A stretch of DNA of 64,000 nt, from positions 124,001 through 188,000 of the forward strand of contig JBMNKK010000004.1 in NCBI GenBank assembly GCA_050952125.1, given 5' to 3'. The position numbers and the translations under genes are program-made. The notes below the pieces were generated by a model. It saw only the letters and a program-made list of their open reading frames with translations. It did no database searches and had not been told where the DNA came from. This DNA is from UBA3951 sp050952125 (GTDB lineage: Bacteria > Bacillota > Sulfobacillia > Fermentithermobacillales > Fermentithermobacillaceae). How positions within the stretch are numbered: position 1 is the stretch's first letter; the number at the start of each line of letters is the position of its first letter. Shown piece by piece: positions 41,491 through 50,475 of this stretch.

Positions 41491-42168
41491 CTAGAACCCT
41501 CCGCATAGGCCGCACTTCTCACAAGATGGATTCGAAAACGCGTAGACCGGCCTGTTGTTCAAGAGCTGAGCGCAGTTGGCGTTCCTAACCAACCGCACCG
41601 GAAGCCAAACACCTAAACCCAAGGTAACAGCGCCGAACAGTATCGCCACCGCGTAACACCAAATGCTTACGGCAGAGATCCCCAGCCAAGAGGCCACCAG
41701 CGCCGTGCCAACACCTATGCCCAAGGGAACGCCCACGGCGCCCACATACAGAGACTCAAAGGCAAGCAACCTCACCAAATCGCGGTTTGTCGCGCCGAGA
41801 ATCTTGAGCACACCCAGACTCCTCTTCCGGCCGACAAATGACACCGCGAGAACGCACGATATGGATGCGAGAGCTACAACCGCCGCTGCCAGCGACACTG
41901 CATGCCACGGCATGAAGGTACTTACGGCCGCTTTACGGATCATGGAGGCCCCCGCTCCGCCGCCAACGATGCGCGACTGCAGCTTCCACACCATAGTCCC
42001 GGTCATCGCGGTGACGGCAAATACCGCCGCGGTTGCCAGAGCCAACGAAACCGCGACTATCGCGTTGGCCGCCTTCTGGTTTCTGAAACGCCTGAGAGCC
42101 AAGGCCTTCAAAAGCGGCCCGGGTATGGGCTGAACGATGAGCCGCTTAGGCGCCGCGACCCCGATCAT
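41491..42168 (-). CDS. FtsX-like permease with a Cys-cluster tail
   Basis: A 225-aa membrane protein, one FtsX/MacB-type repeat: four helices near 36-58, 88-115, 140-165 and 170-195, with the coupling segment KRSLGVLKILGATNRDLVRLL of the FtsX fold (residues about 115-135). The end is unusual: after a charged linker (LRQ-like RNANCAQLLNNRPVYAFS) come C216, C219 and C222 in SCEKCGLCGGF, a CxxCxxC cluster that could bind Zn or Fe-S. Its start overlaps the ABC ATPase gene by 23 bases. It completes an ATPase and two-permease set with the genes upstream. Confidence 0.82.
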   Translation of the reverse strand: MIGVAAPKRLIVQPIPGPLLKALALRRFRNQKAANAIVAVSLALATAAVFAVTAMTGTMVWKLQSRIVGGGAGASMIRKAAVSTFMPWHAVSLAAAVVALASISCVLAVSFVGRKRSLGVLKILGATNRDLVRLLAFESLYVGAVGVPLGIGVGTALVASWLGISAVSIWCYAVAILFGAVTLGLGVWLPVRLVRNANCAQLLNNRPVYAFSNPSCEKCGLCGGF

Positions 42169-42862
42169 CCTTGACCCTCCTCTCCTTCACTTCGCCGTCA
42201 GACAGGTGGATGACCACATCGGCGTACTCCTCAAATGCCCGCTCGTGCGTAACGACCACAAACGTCTGACCTTCATCGCGGTTGAACCTGTGGAAGAGCT
42301 CCATGATCTCCCGAGATCTGGCGGAATCGAGGTTTCCCGTAGGCTCATCCGCAAGGATGATGGAGGGCTTAACAGCCAACGACCTCGCGATAGCCACCCT
42401 CTGCTGCTCGCCTCCCGACAGCTCCAACGGGTAATGGTTGGACCTCGAGGCGAGACCCACCGCCTCGAGCAGGAAACTAGTCCGGTCCATTACATCTTTT
42501 TCGCCCCAACCCGCGAGTCTCATAGGGAAACCGATATTCTCGGCGGCTGTGAGTTCGGGTATCAGATTGAAGAACTGAAACACCATTCCAAGATCCTTGC
42601 GCCTGAGTAAGGCCAATTCGTCTTCTGACAGCCGTGAGTACTTGCGCCCTTTGAGGATCACCTCACCGTGAGAAGGGCGATCGATGCCGCCGAGGATGTT
42701 GAGAAGGGTAGTCTTGCCGGACCCGGACGGCCCGGTTATAACGACGAACTGTCCCCGCTCTACCTCTAATTCCACATTGGCCAGAGCAAACAACCCGTCG
42801 CCGACGGGGTACAGTTTTGTGACCTCATGGCAGTGAAGGATCGGTCCTAACCACTCACTCAC
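42146..42862 (-). CDS. LolD/MacB-type ABC transporter ATPase (cassette 1)
   Basis: A 238-aa ABC ATPase. Walker A is GPSGSGKTTL (about 39-48), the Q-loop is FQFFNLIPELTAAEN, the signature is LSGGEQQRVAIARSLA, Walker B is IILADEPTGNLDS and the switch His is VVTHE. The QFFNLIP and ADEPTGNLDS forms are typical of the LolD/MacB/FtsE group, which move lipids, peptides or act mechanically, not as importers. Start GTG with GGAGGT upstream, overlapping the permease by 8 bases. Confidence 0.95.
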   Translation of the reverse strand: MSEWLGPILHCHEVTKLYPVGDGLFALANVELEVERGQFVVITGPSGSGKTTLLNILGGIDRPSHGEVILKGRKYSRLSEDELALLRRKDLGMVFQFFNLIPELTAAENIGFPMRLAGWGEKDVMDRTSFLLEAVGLASRSNHYPLELSGGEQQRVAIARSLAVKPSIILADEPTGNLDSARSREIMELFHRFNRDEGQTFVVVTHERAFEEYADVVIHLSDGEVKERRVKDDRGRGA

Positions 42863-44246
42863 GTCGAAGCACCTCCGCGCAGGGGATTCTCGATGCCCAA
42901 ACTGCTACTGCCAAACCCAACCCAAGGGAAATGCCCAGGCTGGATAAGGCAAGGAGAGCGTCTACAGCGGTCATCCGCAGCCATTCCGCAAACGTGAAAT
43001 CCGTTGCCAACAGCACCGACAGGGTGACCAGCTTGCCGACTACAAAGCCTATACCGGCTCCTATGAGGGTCGTGTACCCGATAACAGATAGTGCATACAC
43101 CACGATGTTTCTTGACGTTGCGCCGATTGCCCGCATAAGTCCTAATTTCCGGGTCTGCAGGGCCAATAGGACATACACTGAACCGACAACAATAGCCCCG
43201 GCCATAGTCACTATCATCGCTGTGACTATCGGCGACATGTCTTTCGAGACTATCTGCTGCCCGCCTCCCGCGGCTCTTATATCCGCGAGCTCAGCCACCG
43301 AAAACACTGCGTAGTCAGGGCCGAGCCGTTTGCGGATCCGCTCGACAACCTCCCTCGTCTCAGACGGCCTCGATACCCTGACGAGCAGTTGGTGGACCGG
43401 TACCCCGGGCAAACCATTTTCTGAACTGCCCACCGCTTTGCCGACCAAGCTCTTAAATGTCTCTACACTCACGATGACTTCCGGGCGTTTCCAAAACTCC
43501 GGCTCGTACCCGCTCTTGGGACTCTTGGGCAGTCCGGGCACCTCACCGATTTCCACCACGTACGCCCCAATCATCGTTAACACGGCCGAGTGCCCGTCCG
43601 CCCTATCTACGGGCGATGAAGGGATGAACACGCGCAAGTCCCCGCCCGGGAGGTAGGGAATGTAGGGTTCACTCAGGAAAGGTACGAGAGCATTTGCAGT
43701 GCCGATGTCCTCCGGTACTAGGCCGCGACCGAACTCGACCTGGCCGACAAGCGCAAGGGGATCGTGGGCATCGTCAGGCTCTCTGCCTCTCAAGATCGCT
43801 TCTTCCGTGATGTCCCCTACGGTAACCTTGCAGGGATACGCCAGGTACGGCTCAACCTTGGCAATACCGTCGACCCCGGCTAAGAGTTCGGAAAGAGTCT
43901 GTGTGTGAAGCGGTCTCCATGGAGGCGCCTCAAACGGGCACACGTAGCCGTCACTAGAAAGCGTAGGAATAAAGTATTCCGCAAAAGATTGCCAGGGGGC
44001 TCCTTCCCACTCCCGCCACTCGAGTGCCGATGAATCTTCTGCGTATACATGAGCCGGAGCCGGCCACACAAGGATGTCTGCGTCTGCGAAGATCCGCTCC
44101 GCGATAGCCTGGTTACGCATGTAGCCCTGGGGGACAATCCTCGACAGCACCAAGATAACCGTCGCCAGGGCCATCGCCGCGATCCCTATCGCTGTTCGGG
44201 AGCCGTTTCTCTTCACTTCTCTAATCGCGAGCCGGACGAAGTCCAT
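42855..44246 (-). CDS. FtsX/MacB-like permease with large extracytoplasmic domain
   Basis: A 463-aa membrane protein. One N-terminal helix (about residues 17-38), then an extracytoplasmic region of about 270 residues (MacPCD-like), then three helices with the FtsX coupling segment LALQTRKLGLMRAIGATSRN near residue 355. This is the standard MacB/FtsX arrangement for proteins working with LolD-type ATPases, here in the next gene. GGAGG precedes the ATG at 44246; the longer frame reaching 44459 is unconserved. A 446-base gap upstream, holding a PIN-domain remnant, separates it from the second cassette. Confidence 0.9.
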   Translation of the reverse strand: MDFVRLAIREVKRNGSRTAIGIAAMALATVILVLSRIVPQGYMRNQAIAERIFADADILVWPAPAHVYAEDSSALEWREWEGAPWQSFAEYFIPTLSSDGYVCPFEAPPWRPLHTQTLSELLAGVDGIAKVEPYLAYPCKVTVGDITEEAILRGREPDDAHDPLALVGQVEFGRGLVPEDIGTANALVPFLSEPYIPYLPGGDLRVFIPSSPVDRADGHSAVLTMIGAYVVEIGEVPGLPKSPKSGYEPEFWKRPEVIVSVETFKSLVGKAVGSSENGLPGVPVHQLLVRVSRPSETREVVERIRKRLGPDYAVFSVAELADIRAAGGGQQIVSKDMSPIVTAMIVTMAGAIVVGSVYVLLALQTRKLGLMRAIGATSRNIVVYALSVIGYTTLIGAGIGFVVGKLVTLSVLLATDFTFAEWLRMTAVDALLALSSLGISLGLGLAVAVWASRIPCAEVLRRE

Positions 44247-44432
44247 ATTTGAGCCTCCTCCGTTCTCATCTCCCAGCAACATTGTATGCGACCTGAATAA
44301 TCGCGCAAGTGAGGCGGCATGACTGCGAGTAGCGGTTTGGGGCGCTCCCCGTGCATGAGGGCAATAGATTGCAGTTAGTAACTTGCCGCAACAGCCCCCT
44401 CGACTTATGTCCTGCTTGAAGGCAATCATGAA

Positions 44433-44687
44433 GTGCGGCTCACTGCGGAACTGTCGCAAACTTTGCGGATATTAATGTTTGCTGTCCCGCCTTACAGGAA
44501 GGTCTCGATAGCTCCAGCATGGGAAGTTGTTGCCCGGTTGTCTGGCAATTGCGGACTGCGCGGGGCTGACCTCTGGCACCTATGTACGGCTGTCACACTA
44601 AGAGAGAAGTACTTGCCACAGATCTCCGTCTTAACCTTTGATTCCAAACTGAAAGCAGCTGCTTCGGAACTGAATCTGGTCCAGTGA
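44433..44687 (+). pseudogene. remnant of a PIN-domain (VapC-like) toxin
   Basis: An 84-aa frame, GTG start with no ribosome binding site. The second half reads LRGADLWHLCTAVTLREKY, then ISVLTFDSKLKAAASELNLV, which is the typical end of a PIN ribonuclease: catalytic Asp in GADLWH and in TFDSKL. The first half, which should carry the first Asp and Glu, is absent and no frame upstream supplies it. No antitoxin is beside it. It lies in the 446-base gap between the two ABC cassettes, and the rest of that gap holds nothing else that I recognise. Confidence 0.6.
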
Positions 44688-44692
44688 ACGCC

Positions 44693-46705
44693 TCAGCGAA
44701 TGCGGGCTCTTGCCCACCTTGCGCGCTGGAGCATGACTCCGGCCATCTCGTCACCGATGCTTTCCAGATGTTTAGCAAAGGCCTCGCACGCGAAAGCCTC
44801 GAGGGCGGGGTCCCCGGATTCCCGGGCTTCCCGGGCAGCTTCCCCGAAGTACTCGAAAGCCTGAGTGGCACTCTGAAGAGCAGCGCTGCATTCGGCGCAC
44901 GCGACGAGAGCCACCACCCTTCCATACCCGGCACCCGACGAGGAGAAAAAGCGTTCTGCTTGAACAGCAAGGTCGAAACCCCTCTCCGGAGCGCGCACGG
45001 AAATCGAAGGGTCTCCCGTTGCCGCAAGACACCGTGCCAGGTGAGCGGCGGCCGTGTGTTCCTGTTCGGAATTCCGCACTGCCTTCGCGCGATCCATCGC
45101 TGCTTCGAGTTCAGAGCGAGCGCTCTCTATAGAACCCTCCTGGAAACGCAGACGCCCGAGCTCAATCTTGAGCCAGATCTCGGCGACAGATTCACGCCGC
45201 TCTGCCAACGACAGAGCTCTGTTGAGATACTGCAGCGCCCGGCGGGTGTCTCCTCTGGCCACAAACACTCTGCCAAGGCCCAGAAGAGACTGCACCATGA
45301 TGCCAGACTCATTCAGCTTTCCGCCAATACTGAGAACGAGCTCTAGTTCCTCTTTGGCCGCGTTGAGAGAGCCGGTAGACCCGAGAATCGCCGCCAGCCC
45401 GAGCCTCGCCTGAGATTCGGCTACGAGGTCTCCCGATGAAACCTTTAGAGCCCGCTCAAGATACTCCTTTGCTCTCGGCAAGTCCCGCTTCTTTCCGAAC
45501 ATGGAACCTGCCCGCAAGAGGGCCATAGTGAGATCGGACTTGCTTCCTGCGCGCTCCCAGAAAGCGATATTCCTCTCCTGGTAAATGAGGGCTTCATCGA
45601 TCTCCCCAAGATTCAGGCACGCTGTAGCCAGCATCTGATATGCCCGCACCCTTTCCTCGGCCGGGGTGCGCAGAATGCCGTCAAGCGAGGACACAATCAC
45701 GAGATACTGCTTGGCCACTCTCCATGCGTCCTGATCGAAAGCGCCAACGGCCGCACGCTCATACCACTTCCGCGCCGCAAGATAATCGCGCGCCTCTAAG
45801 AACACCTCTGCTACCTGGTCAATTCGCACCTTGAAAGGCAGGGCTTCCTCGACTTTGACATCCCCCGTCCGGCCGCCCTCCAAGACATAGTCCAGTGACG
45901 GTGCCAGACTCTCTCCGAGCCTCCCGAAGCACTCTTCCTTGAACGACGAGGCTATCCAGCTCCGCGCAGTCTCCAGATCGAACAGGCGGGCAGGCCGCAG
46001 CGCTACGCGTCCCCCTTCATCCCGGACGGGATAGACGGCTCCAATCGACTCTGCACAATCAAGCATGTTGTACACTCTCGGCGAATGCCATCCGGTGGCT
46101 ATCTCCAGCATGGCAACGGGCACATCGCCGAAAATCGAGGATAGGCGGGCGACAAGCCCCAAGAAGCTGCGCTGCTCTGCGGTCAGGCGCGCGCCGGGTG
46201 ACGGCACTCCTTCCGGTTCAGTAACGCCTCTATCTCTCAACCCCGAAGGTGCCGCTGAGGCATCCGCTGCCCGGCGGGCCGCGCTCTCCTGCCACGAGAT
46301 GAGGGCCGCACGGATAACCTGCCCAAACCGGTGCACTTCATCATCTGAAAGCGAGTTCAGCTCCCGGTAGAGTGCGGACAGAAGAGCATCATCACCGACA
46401 TTCATCACTCTCGTTAGTTCCTCGAAGGCGCTGATATCCCGGTCCCGCCCCGGCACAGGACTCGGGCGTGCTGTAAAGGCCGCCGGCTGAGAGCTGTCAG
46501 GGGTATATAGGCTGGAGACTGTGGTCCCGAGTGCCAAGGCTATGGCATCCTTGTGGAAATCCTTGAGGTTTTGCCGCTCGCCGGAAAGGATGAGCGAAAG
46601 ATAAGAAGGACTCAGCCCTACCATATCGGCTAAGTCCTTCACCTTCAAACCGCTCTTGGCCATAAGAACCTTCAGGTTCTGGCGAAAAACCTCCTGCGAC
46701 CTCAT
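44693..46705 (-). CDS. XRE-family regulator with TPR-like helical repeats
   Basis: A 670-aa protein. An N-terminal XRE helix-turn-helix (LKVLMAKSGLKVKDLADMVG, then LSPSYLSLILSGERQN) spans about 5-60. A long linker follows, then from about residue 250 many TPR-like helical hairpins (for example LATACLNLGEIDEALIYQER, LGLGRVFVARGDTRRALQYL). Regulators with this design respond to peptides or partner proteins. The gene starts 1 base after the stop of the lipoyl-hairpin gene, so it belongs to cassette 2 and is likely its regulator. The longer frame to 46756 is not used. Confidence 0.87.
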   Translation of the reverse strand: MRSQEVFRQNLKVLMAKSGLKVKDLADMVGLSPSYLSLILSGERQNLKDFHKDAIALALGTTVSSLYTPDSSQPAAFTARPSPVPGRDRDISAFEELTRVMNVGDDALLSALYRELNSLSDDEVHRFGQVIRAALISWQESAARRAADASAAPSGLRDRGVTEPEGVPSPGARLTAEQRSFLGLVARLSSIFGDVPVAMLEIATGWHSPRVYNMLDCAESIGAVYPVRDEGGRVALRPARLFDLETARSWIASSFKEECFGRLGESLAPSLDYVLEGGRTGDVKVEEALPFKVRIDQVAEVFLEARDYLAARKWYERAAVGAFDQDAWRVAKQYLVIVSSLDGILRTPAEERVRAYQMLATACLNLGEIDEALIYQERNIAFWERAGSKSDLTMALLRAGSMFGKKRDLPRAKEYLERALKVSSGDLVAESQARLGLAAILGSTGSLNAAKEELELVLSIGGKLNESGIMVQSLLGLGRVFVARGDTRRALQYLNRALSLAERRESVAEIWLKIELGRLRFQEGSIESARSELEAAMDRAKAVRNSEQEHTAAAHLARCLAATGDPSISVRAPERGFDLAVQAERFFSSSGAGYGRVVALVACAECSAALQSATQAFEYFGEAAREARESGDPALEAFACEAFAKHLESIGDEMAGVMLQRARWARARIR

Positions 46706-46706
46706 G

Positions 46707-47888
46707 TTAGGATCCCGTGATCTGCACGTTGAGAGCCGGAACCACCAGTCTCTCACCCTTCTCGGTCACTACGGTCACGCAGGGCACGGTAATGCCGTTG
46801 GGAAGCAGCTGCCGCTCTTCAGCCACACTCTCCAGAACCCCTTCTACGGGAACCCCTGAGACCCTGTTGACCCGCACCCTCGATCCCGGGCGAGCTTCCT
46901 TGATGCCGGCTTTTTTCTCCGGCGACGGCTCCGAAGCCGCCTCCGGCGGAGCCGCGATCACGCAGGGACCTGCGTCCAGGTAGCCGGCCAAATCCGGCGC
47001 AAGGGCACCTCCTCCGTCGATAAAAACCATCTCGTCCTTGTGGGAAACTAGGAGGTCGAATACTTCAGGAGCCATGGGGAACTCGCCGAATCCGCCGGTC
47101 AGCACGAGAGCAGGCACTATCTCAGCCTGCCTGGGGACTTCCGCGTCTTTGTCCTTCAACTCTCTTGCCCAGTACCTGGCCAGAAACTCATCCCAGTCCA
47201 GAGACGCCGCCAAATCGCGGTACCATTGGAATACCCGGTAAGGTGCGCTTGAGGCAATGATCCCCGCGACGCGATACCTGAGGCAAGCTACAATGAACTC
47301 CTCCGAGACAGAGGAACCTGCAAGCACTACCTTTCCGGAATCATCAGGCCCAATCGACCCGGCCTGCGCCGGCGAAGAAGCATCACTGGCCTTCACAGTC
47401 AATATGCCTGACCTGGCAAAGCCTGCCCCTGCTCGCGCGTTGATGAGGTCTCCTCTCAGGCCGACCCAAACGCCCAAAGCCTCATCAGTTCGATGTACCG
47501 TTCCCGGAAGGTGGCACCCTAGCTCAATGGGAGACTGTTTAATCGAGATCTGCCCTGTAACCTGGCTTATGCCGACAACCTCGCCGTCGCAAGGGGAGGT
47601 GTATTCGGTGTAGCCCAATCCGAAGAGGTATGAATAGTAAGCCAGCACCTCTCCGCGCTTCACCTTTTGGCCCACCGCGACGAGAACCGTGGCCGATATC
47701 TCTTCGCCGGTGGATTCCACCCGAACGGAGCGGAGCATCTGGCGTGATGAGTAGAGACCGAGGACGGTTTCGCGTTCAACCGCCGATCCCGTTGAGACGA
47801 GAATCTCGCCTACTGACGGAAAGGCGCGAAGCCTGACTATATCGGCGTTCCTGACCAAGGCGGGACGGTTCATTGCATACACGGCCAT
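46707..47888 (-). CDS. protein with biotinyl/lipoyl-like hairpins, paired with the MutL-like protein (copy 2)
   Basis: A 393-aa soluble paralogue of the 470-aa protein at 38262. Corresponding parts include AFPSVGEILVSTGSAVERET, VGQKVKRGEVLAYY with SPCDGEVVGIS, and SGKVVLAGSSVSEEFIVACL with VAGIIASS. It lacks the extra hairpin section in the middle of copy 1. The C-terminus has GSRVRVNRVSGVPVEGVLESV, a small SH3-like end, followed by LVVPALNVQITGS. The ATG overlaps the stop of the MutL-like gene as ATGA. No modification Lys motif was recognised. Function unknown. Confidence 0.8.
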   Translation of the reverse strand: MAVYAMNRPALVRNADIVRLRAFPSVGEILVSTGSAVERETVLGLYSSRQMLRSVRVESTGEEISATVLVAVGQKVKRGEVLAYYSYLFGLGYTEYTSPCDGEVVGISQVTGQISIKQSPIELGCHLPGTVHRTDEALGVWVGLRGDLINARAGAGFARSGILTVKASDASSPAQAGSIGPDDSGKVVLAGSSVSEEFIVACLRYRVAGIIASSAPYRVFQWYRDLAASLDWDEFLARYWARELKDKDAEVPRQAEIVPALVLTGGFGEFPMAPEVFDLLVSHKDEMVFIDGGGALAPDLAGYLDAGPCVIAAPPEAASEPSPEKKAGIKEARPGSRVRVNRVSGVPVEGVLESVAEERQLLPNGITVPCVTVVTEKGERLVVPALNVQITGS

Positions 47889-49609
47889 CAGTCTCGCCTC
47901 CTTTCCCACGCAGACAAGACATCGGGAGGAAAGACCCGCAAGGACCTATACCACTTCCGGTTGTCGGAATAGAAGTCGGATGACCGCATTACCCTCGGGC
48001 GCCCGTCAATGTATGCGGTGTTGAACCCGCTGATAGCTGCCCGGTACCTGCGGCCTTCTCCATCACCAAGGTCAACCTTTGCTGCGGGATGAAGCTCGAA
48101 CTCCACCCTTTCCTCCGGCGAAAGCGCTACCGCGGCTATTTCGCCGTGCTGAACCGGCAGCTGCCGGAGACCTTCGCTAGCATTCAGGTACGCCCACCTC
48201 GATCCTACACGCTCCTCATTCCTGCCGGGGCTCACAACAACGCCGAGCGCCTGCATAGCTGAAAGGCCAAGGAACGCAGGGTCACCCTGAGACAGAACGC
48301 CGTACGACTGCATGAGTCCGTTCCTGTCGGCATACACCTTCGTCAAACCGCACGGCAAGACCGCGTCAAGGACCACGGATAGGAGTGCCTGAGGCGTCAG
48401 AATCTCCGTCAAGAATCCCGTCAGGAAGACGGAACCTATGCGTTCCATCTTCACGAGGGTCTCGCCGCCCTGCACTCCGACCTGGAACGTCTCACCTATC
48501 TGGCGCTGCCTGTGGATGCCTCTAAGCTCAATGGCGCTTTCGGAGTGCTCTGCGATAGCGGCACGTACCGCTTCTTTCTGGAAGGCCAGAAAAACGGCCA
48601 AATCATCCCAAGTGGCGGGGAGCGCGCCCGGGCTCGATTGCCAGTTGGCAAGGCTCTCGGCAACGTCACGGGCCATCCCGGCAGACGGGAGCCACTTGAC
48701 TACATCCTTGGCTTGCACCCTAGACGTGCTCGTGACAGTTCTGGTAAACACGCCCTTTATTACCGAGAACACTTCCACTGTGTCGCCTGTCAGCGAGATG
48801 GCCAACACATTCTCATTGTTGGCTCGCGACAGAAGGTCTACGGTCATGCCCGCGGCATGCCCGGACGGCATGACCGCCGGCGAACCGAACCTTCCCAGCC
48901 CGGAAAATCGCGAATCATGCCGTACGCCGTTGGCAAACGCCTGAACAATAGCGTTCCTGGCGGATTCGAGGTGTTCTTCCTCCAACCTGGAGCGCACGTT
49001 GTCGGCCCAGACTATGTCAACCGAATCACCCAGTATCCTCAGAACCTCTTCGCGCCCTTCCTGAGACGCCGCGTAGATAACGGGCACCTTCCCCCCGCCA
49101 CTCCTGCGCTCAGGTAGACCCTCCGCGATAGTCTTGGCGATATTGAACAATTGGTGCCTGCCAGACCCGAGGATCTCTTCGTCGACCCCTCCGGCCATAA
49201 CCACCATCGAAATGATCTGCCTGCGAAGGTCCGACACCCTCTGGTACTCATGGCGCCCGTCGTCGACCGCGAGTAGGTCGGCAACCGTAGCTCCCGCGGC
49301 CAAGGCTGCGCGCTTGGCAGACTCGCCTGATATCCCTCTTACGACTCCCGCACAGACTACCCTGGGCTCACCCGCTGCACTCACGGTGACGAGAACGTTG
49401 TCGGGCTGGGAAAGTGAATGAGCTGACGCTCCAGACTTTGCTCGGGTGTAGGCTGCCTCAGCGCCCGCCACCAAATCAACTTCGCTCGAAGCACCGGGGG
49501 TCGGAACTACAGCCGAACTTATAGGCTTAAGGCCGGCGGAAGACCGGCTGAGCAGCCTCGCCGTGGTGACCGTATTCCCGATGTCAAGGTGCAAGATCTC
49601 TCTGGCCAT
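47888..49609 (-). CDS. MutL/GlmL-like protein with degenerate nucleotide motifs (copy 2)
   Basis: A 573-aa paralogue of the copy at 39676, similar along its whole length. However the phosphate-1 motif is LDIGNTVTTARLL, without the S/T-T-T-K run, and the phosphate-2 region is AISLTGDTVEVFSVIKG, where Ser replaces the Asp of copy 1. ATP hydrolysis is therefore doubtful. It could be a structural partner of copy 1. An AGGAGGATT site precedes the ATG. It follows the ABC ATPase gene and overlaps the lipoyl-hairpin gene. Confidence 0.83.
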   Translation of the reverse strand: MAREILHLDIGNTVTTARLLSRSSAGLKPISSAVVPTPGASSEVDLVAGAEAAYTRAKSGASAHSLSQPDNVLVTVSAAGEPRVVCAGVVRGISGESAKRAALAAGATVADLLAVDDGRHEYQRVSDLRRQIISMVVMAGGVDEEILGSGRHQLFNIAKTIAEGLPERRSGGGKVPVIYAASQEGREEVLRILGDSVDIVWADNVRSRLEEEHLESARNAIVQAFANGVRHDSRFSGLGRFGSPAVMPSGHAAGMTVDLLSRANNENVLAISLTGDTVEVFSVIKGVFTRTVTSTSRVQAKDVVKWLPSAGMARDVAESLANWQSSPGALPATWDDLAVFLAFQKEAVRAAIAEHSESAIELRGIHRQRQIGETFQVGVQGGETLVKMERIGSVFLTGFLTEILTPQALLSVVLDAVLPCGLTKVYADRNGLMQSYGVLSQGDPAFLGLSAMQALGVVVSPGRNEERVGSRWAYLNASEGLRQLPVQHGEIAAVALSPEERVEFELHPAAKVDLGDGEGRRYRAAISGFNTAYIDGRPRVMRSSDFYSDNRKWYRSLRVFPPDVLSAWERRRD

Positions 49610-49637
49610 AGAATCCTCCTGGTGTCCTTACTGTCGT

Positions 49638-50393
49638 CTAAGGTGCCACGGTGAGGGAAGCGCCTTCCATCCCTCCGCCGGTAATCTCGGCGATACGGCC
49701 ATCCAGCACGTGTATTACCCTATGCGCCCACTTGCTGAGAGACGGGTCGTGAGAGACGACGACGAAAGTCTGGCCCTTCTCTCTGTTGAGGTTGTGGAAG
49801 ATCTCCCCGATCTCCTGGGATGTCTTTGAATCGAGGTTCCCGGTCGGCTCGTCCGCAAGCACAATGTCGGGTTCATTCGCAAGGGCCCGTGCAATCGCGA
49901 CGCGCTGCTGCTCCCCGCCTGAAAGCTCCATCGGCTTATGCTGCTGCCTGCCGGACAGCCCCACGATTGACAGCAAATCTCTAGCGCGGTCTTCCATCTG
50001 CCGCTTGGAGAGCGTACCGAAACGCATAGGAAGCATCACATTCTCCAGAGCGGTAAGGTGCGGTATCAGGTTGAAGAATTGGAACACAAACCCGACTTTG
50101 TTCCGCCGTATCTTGGCAAGCCCGTTCTCGGAGAGCTTGGAATACCTCTCCCCGCCCAGTATCACGTCTCCCGATTGAGGACGATCCAACCCGCCCAAAA
50201 GGGCAAGAAGGGTGCTCTTGCCGCTACCGGAGGGACCCATGATGACCACGAACTCGCCCTGATCCACCTGAAGGTTGACATCGTTGACCGCGTATATGGT
50301 CTGCCCCAAGAAAAAGGACTTCCTTAGGTTGACTGTACGAAGAATCGGTTGAGCAGCGGACTTATCGAGCTCATACTCCGGACGTTGCTGCAA
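49638..50393 (-). CDS. LolD/MacB-type ABC transporter ATPase (cassette 2)
   Basis: A 251-aa ATPase close in sequence to the one at 42146. Walker A GPSGSGKSTLLALL, FQFFNLIPHLTALEN, LSGGEQQRVAIARALA and VLADEPTGNLDSKTS are all intact. It has no adjoining permease gene of its own in the cassette; its nearest FtsX-like partners are those of cassette 1. The TTG at 50393 with GGGGGA 7 bases upstream is preferred to the TTG at 50408, which lacks a ribosome binding site. The C-terminus ends with a short Gly-rich tail. Confidence 0.94.
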   Translation of the reverse strand: MQQRPEYELDKSAAQPILRTVNLRKSFFLGQTIYAVNDVNLQVDQGEFVVIMGPSGSGKSTLLALLGGLDRPQSGDVILGGERYSKLSENGLAKIRRNKVGFVFQFFNLIPHLTALENVMLPMRFGTLSKRQMEDRARDLLSIVGLSGRQQHKPMELSGGEQQRVAIARALANEPDIVLADEPTGNLDSKTSQEIGEIFHNLNREKGQTFVVVSHDPSLSKWAHRVIHVLDGRIAEITGGGMEGASLTVAP

Positions 50394-50475
50394 TGGAGAT
50401 TCCCCCAATTAAAGAGCCTTCGCTTCCACGAGTTCCGGCATCAATTCTGCGCAGGGCGAAACTATTCCTCCGCCC

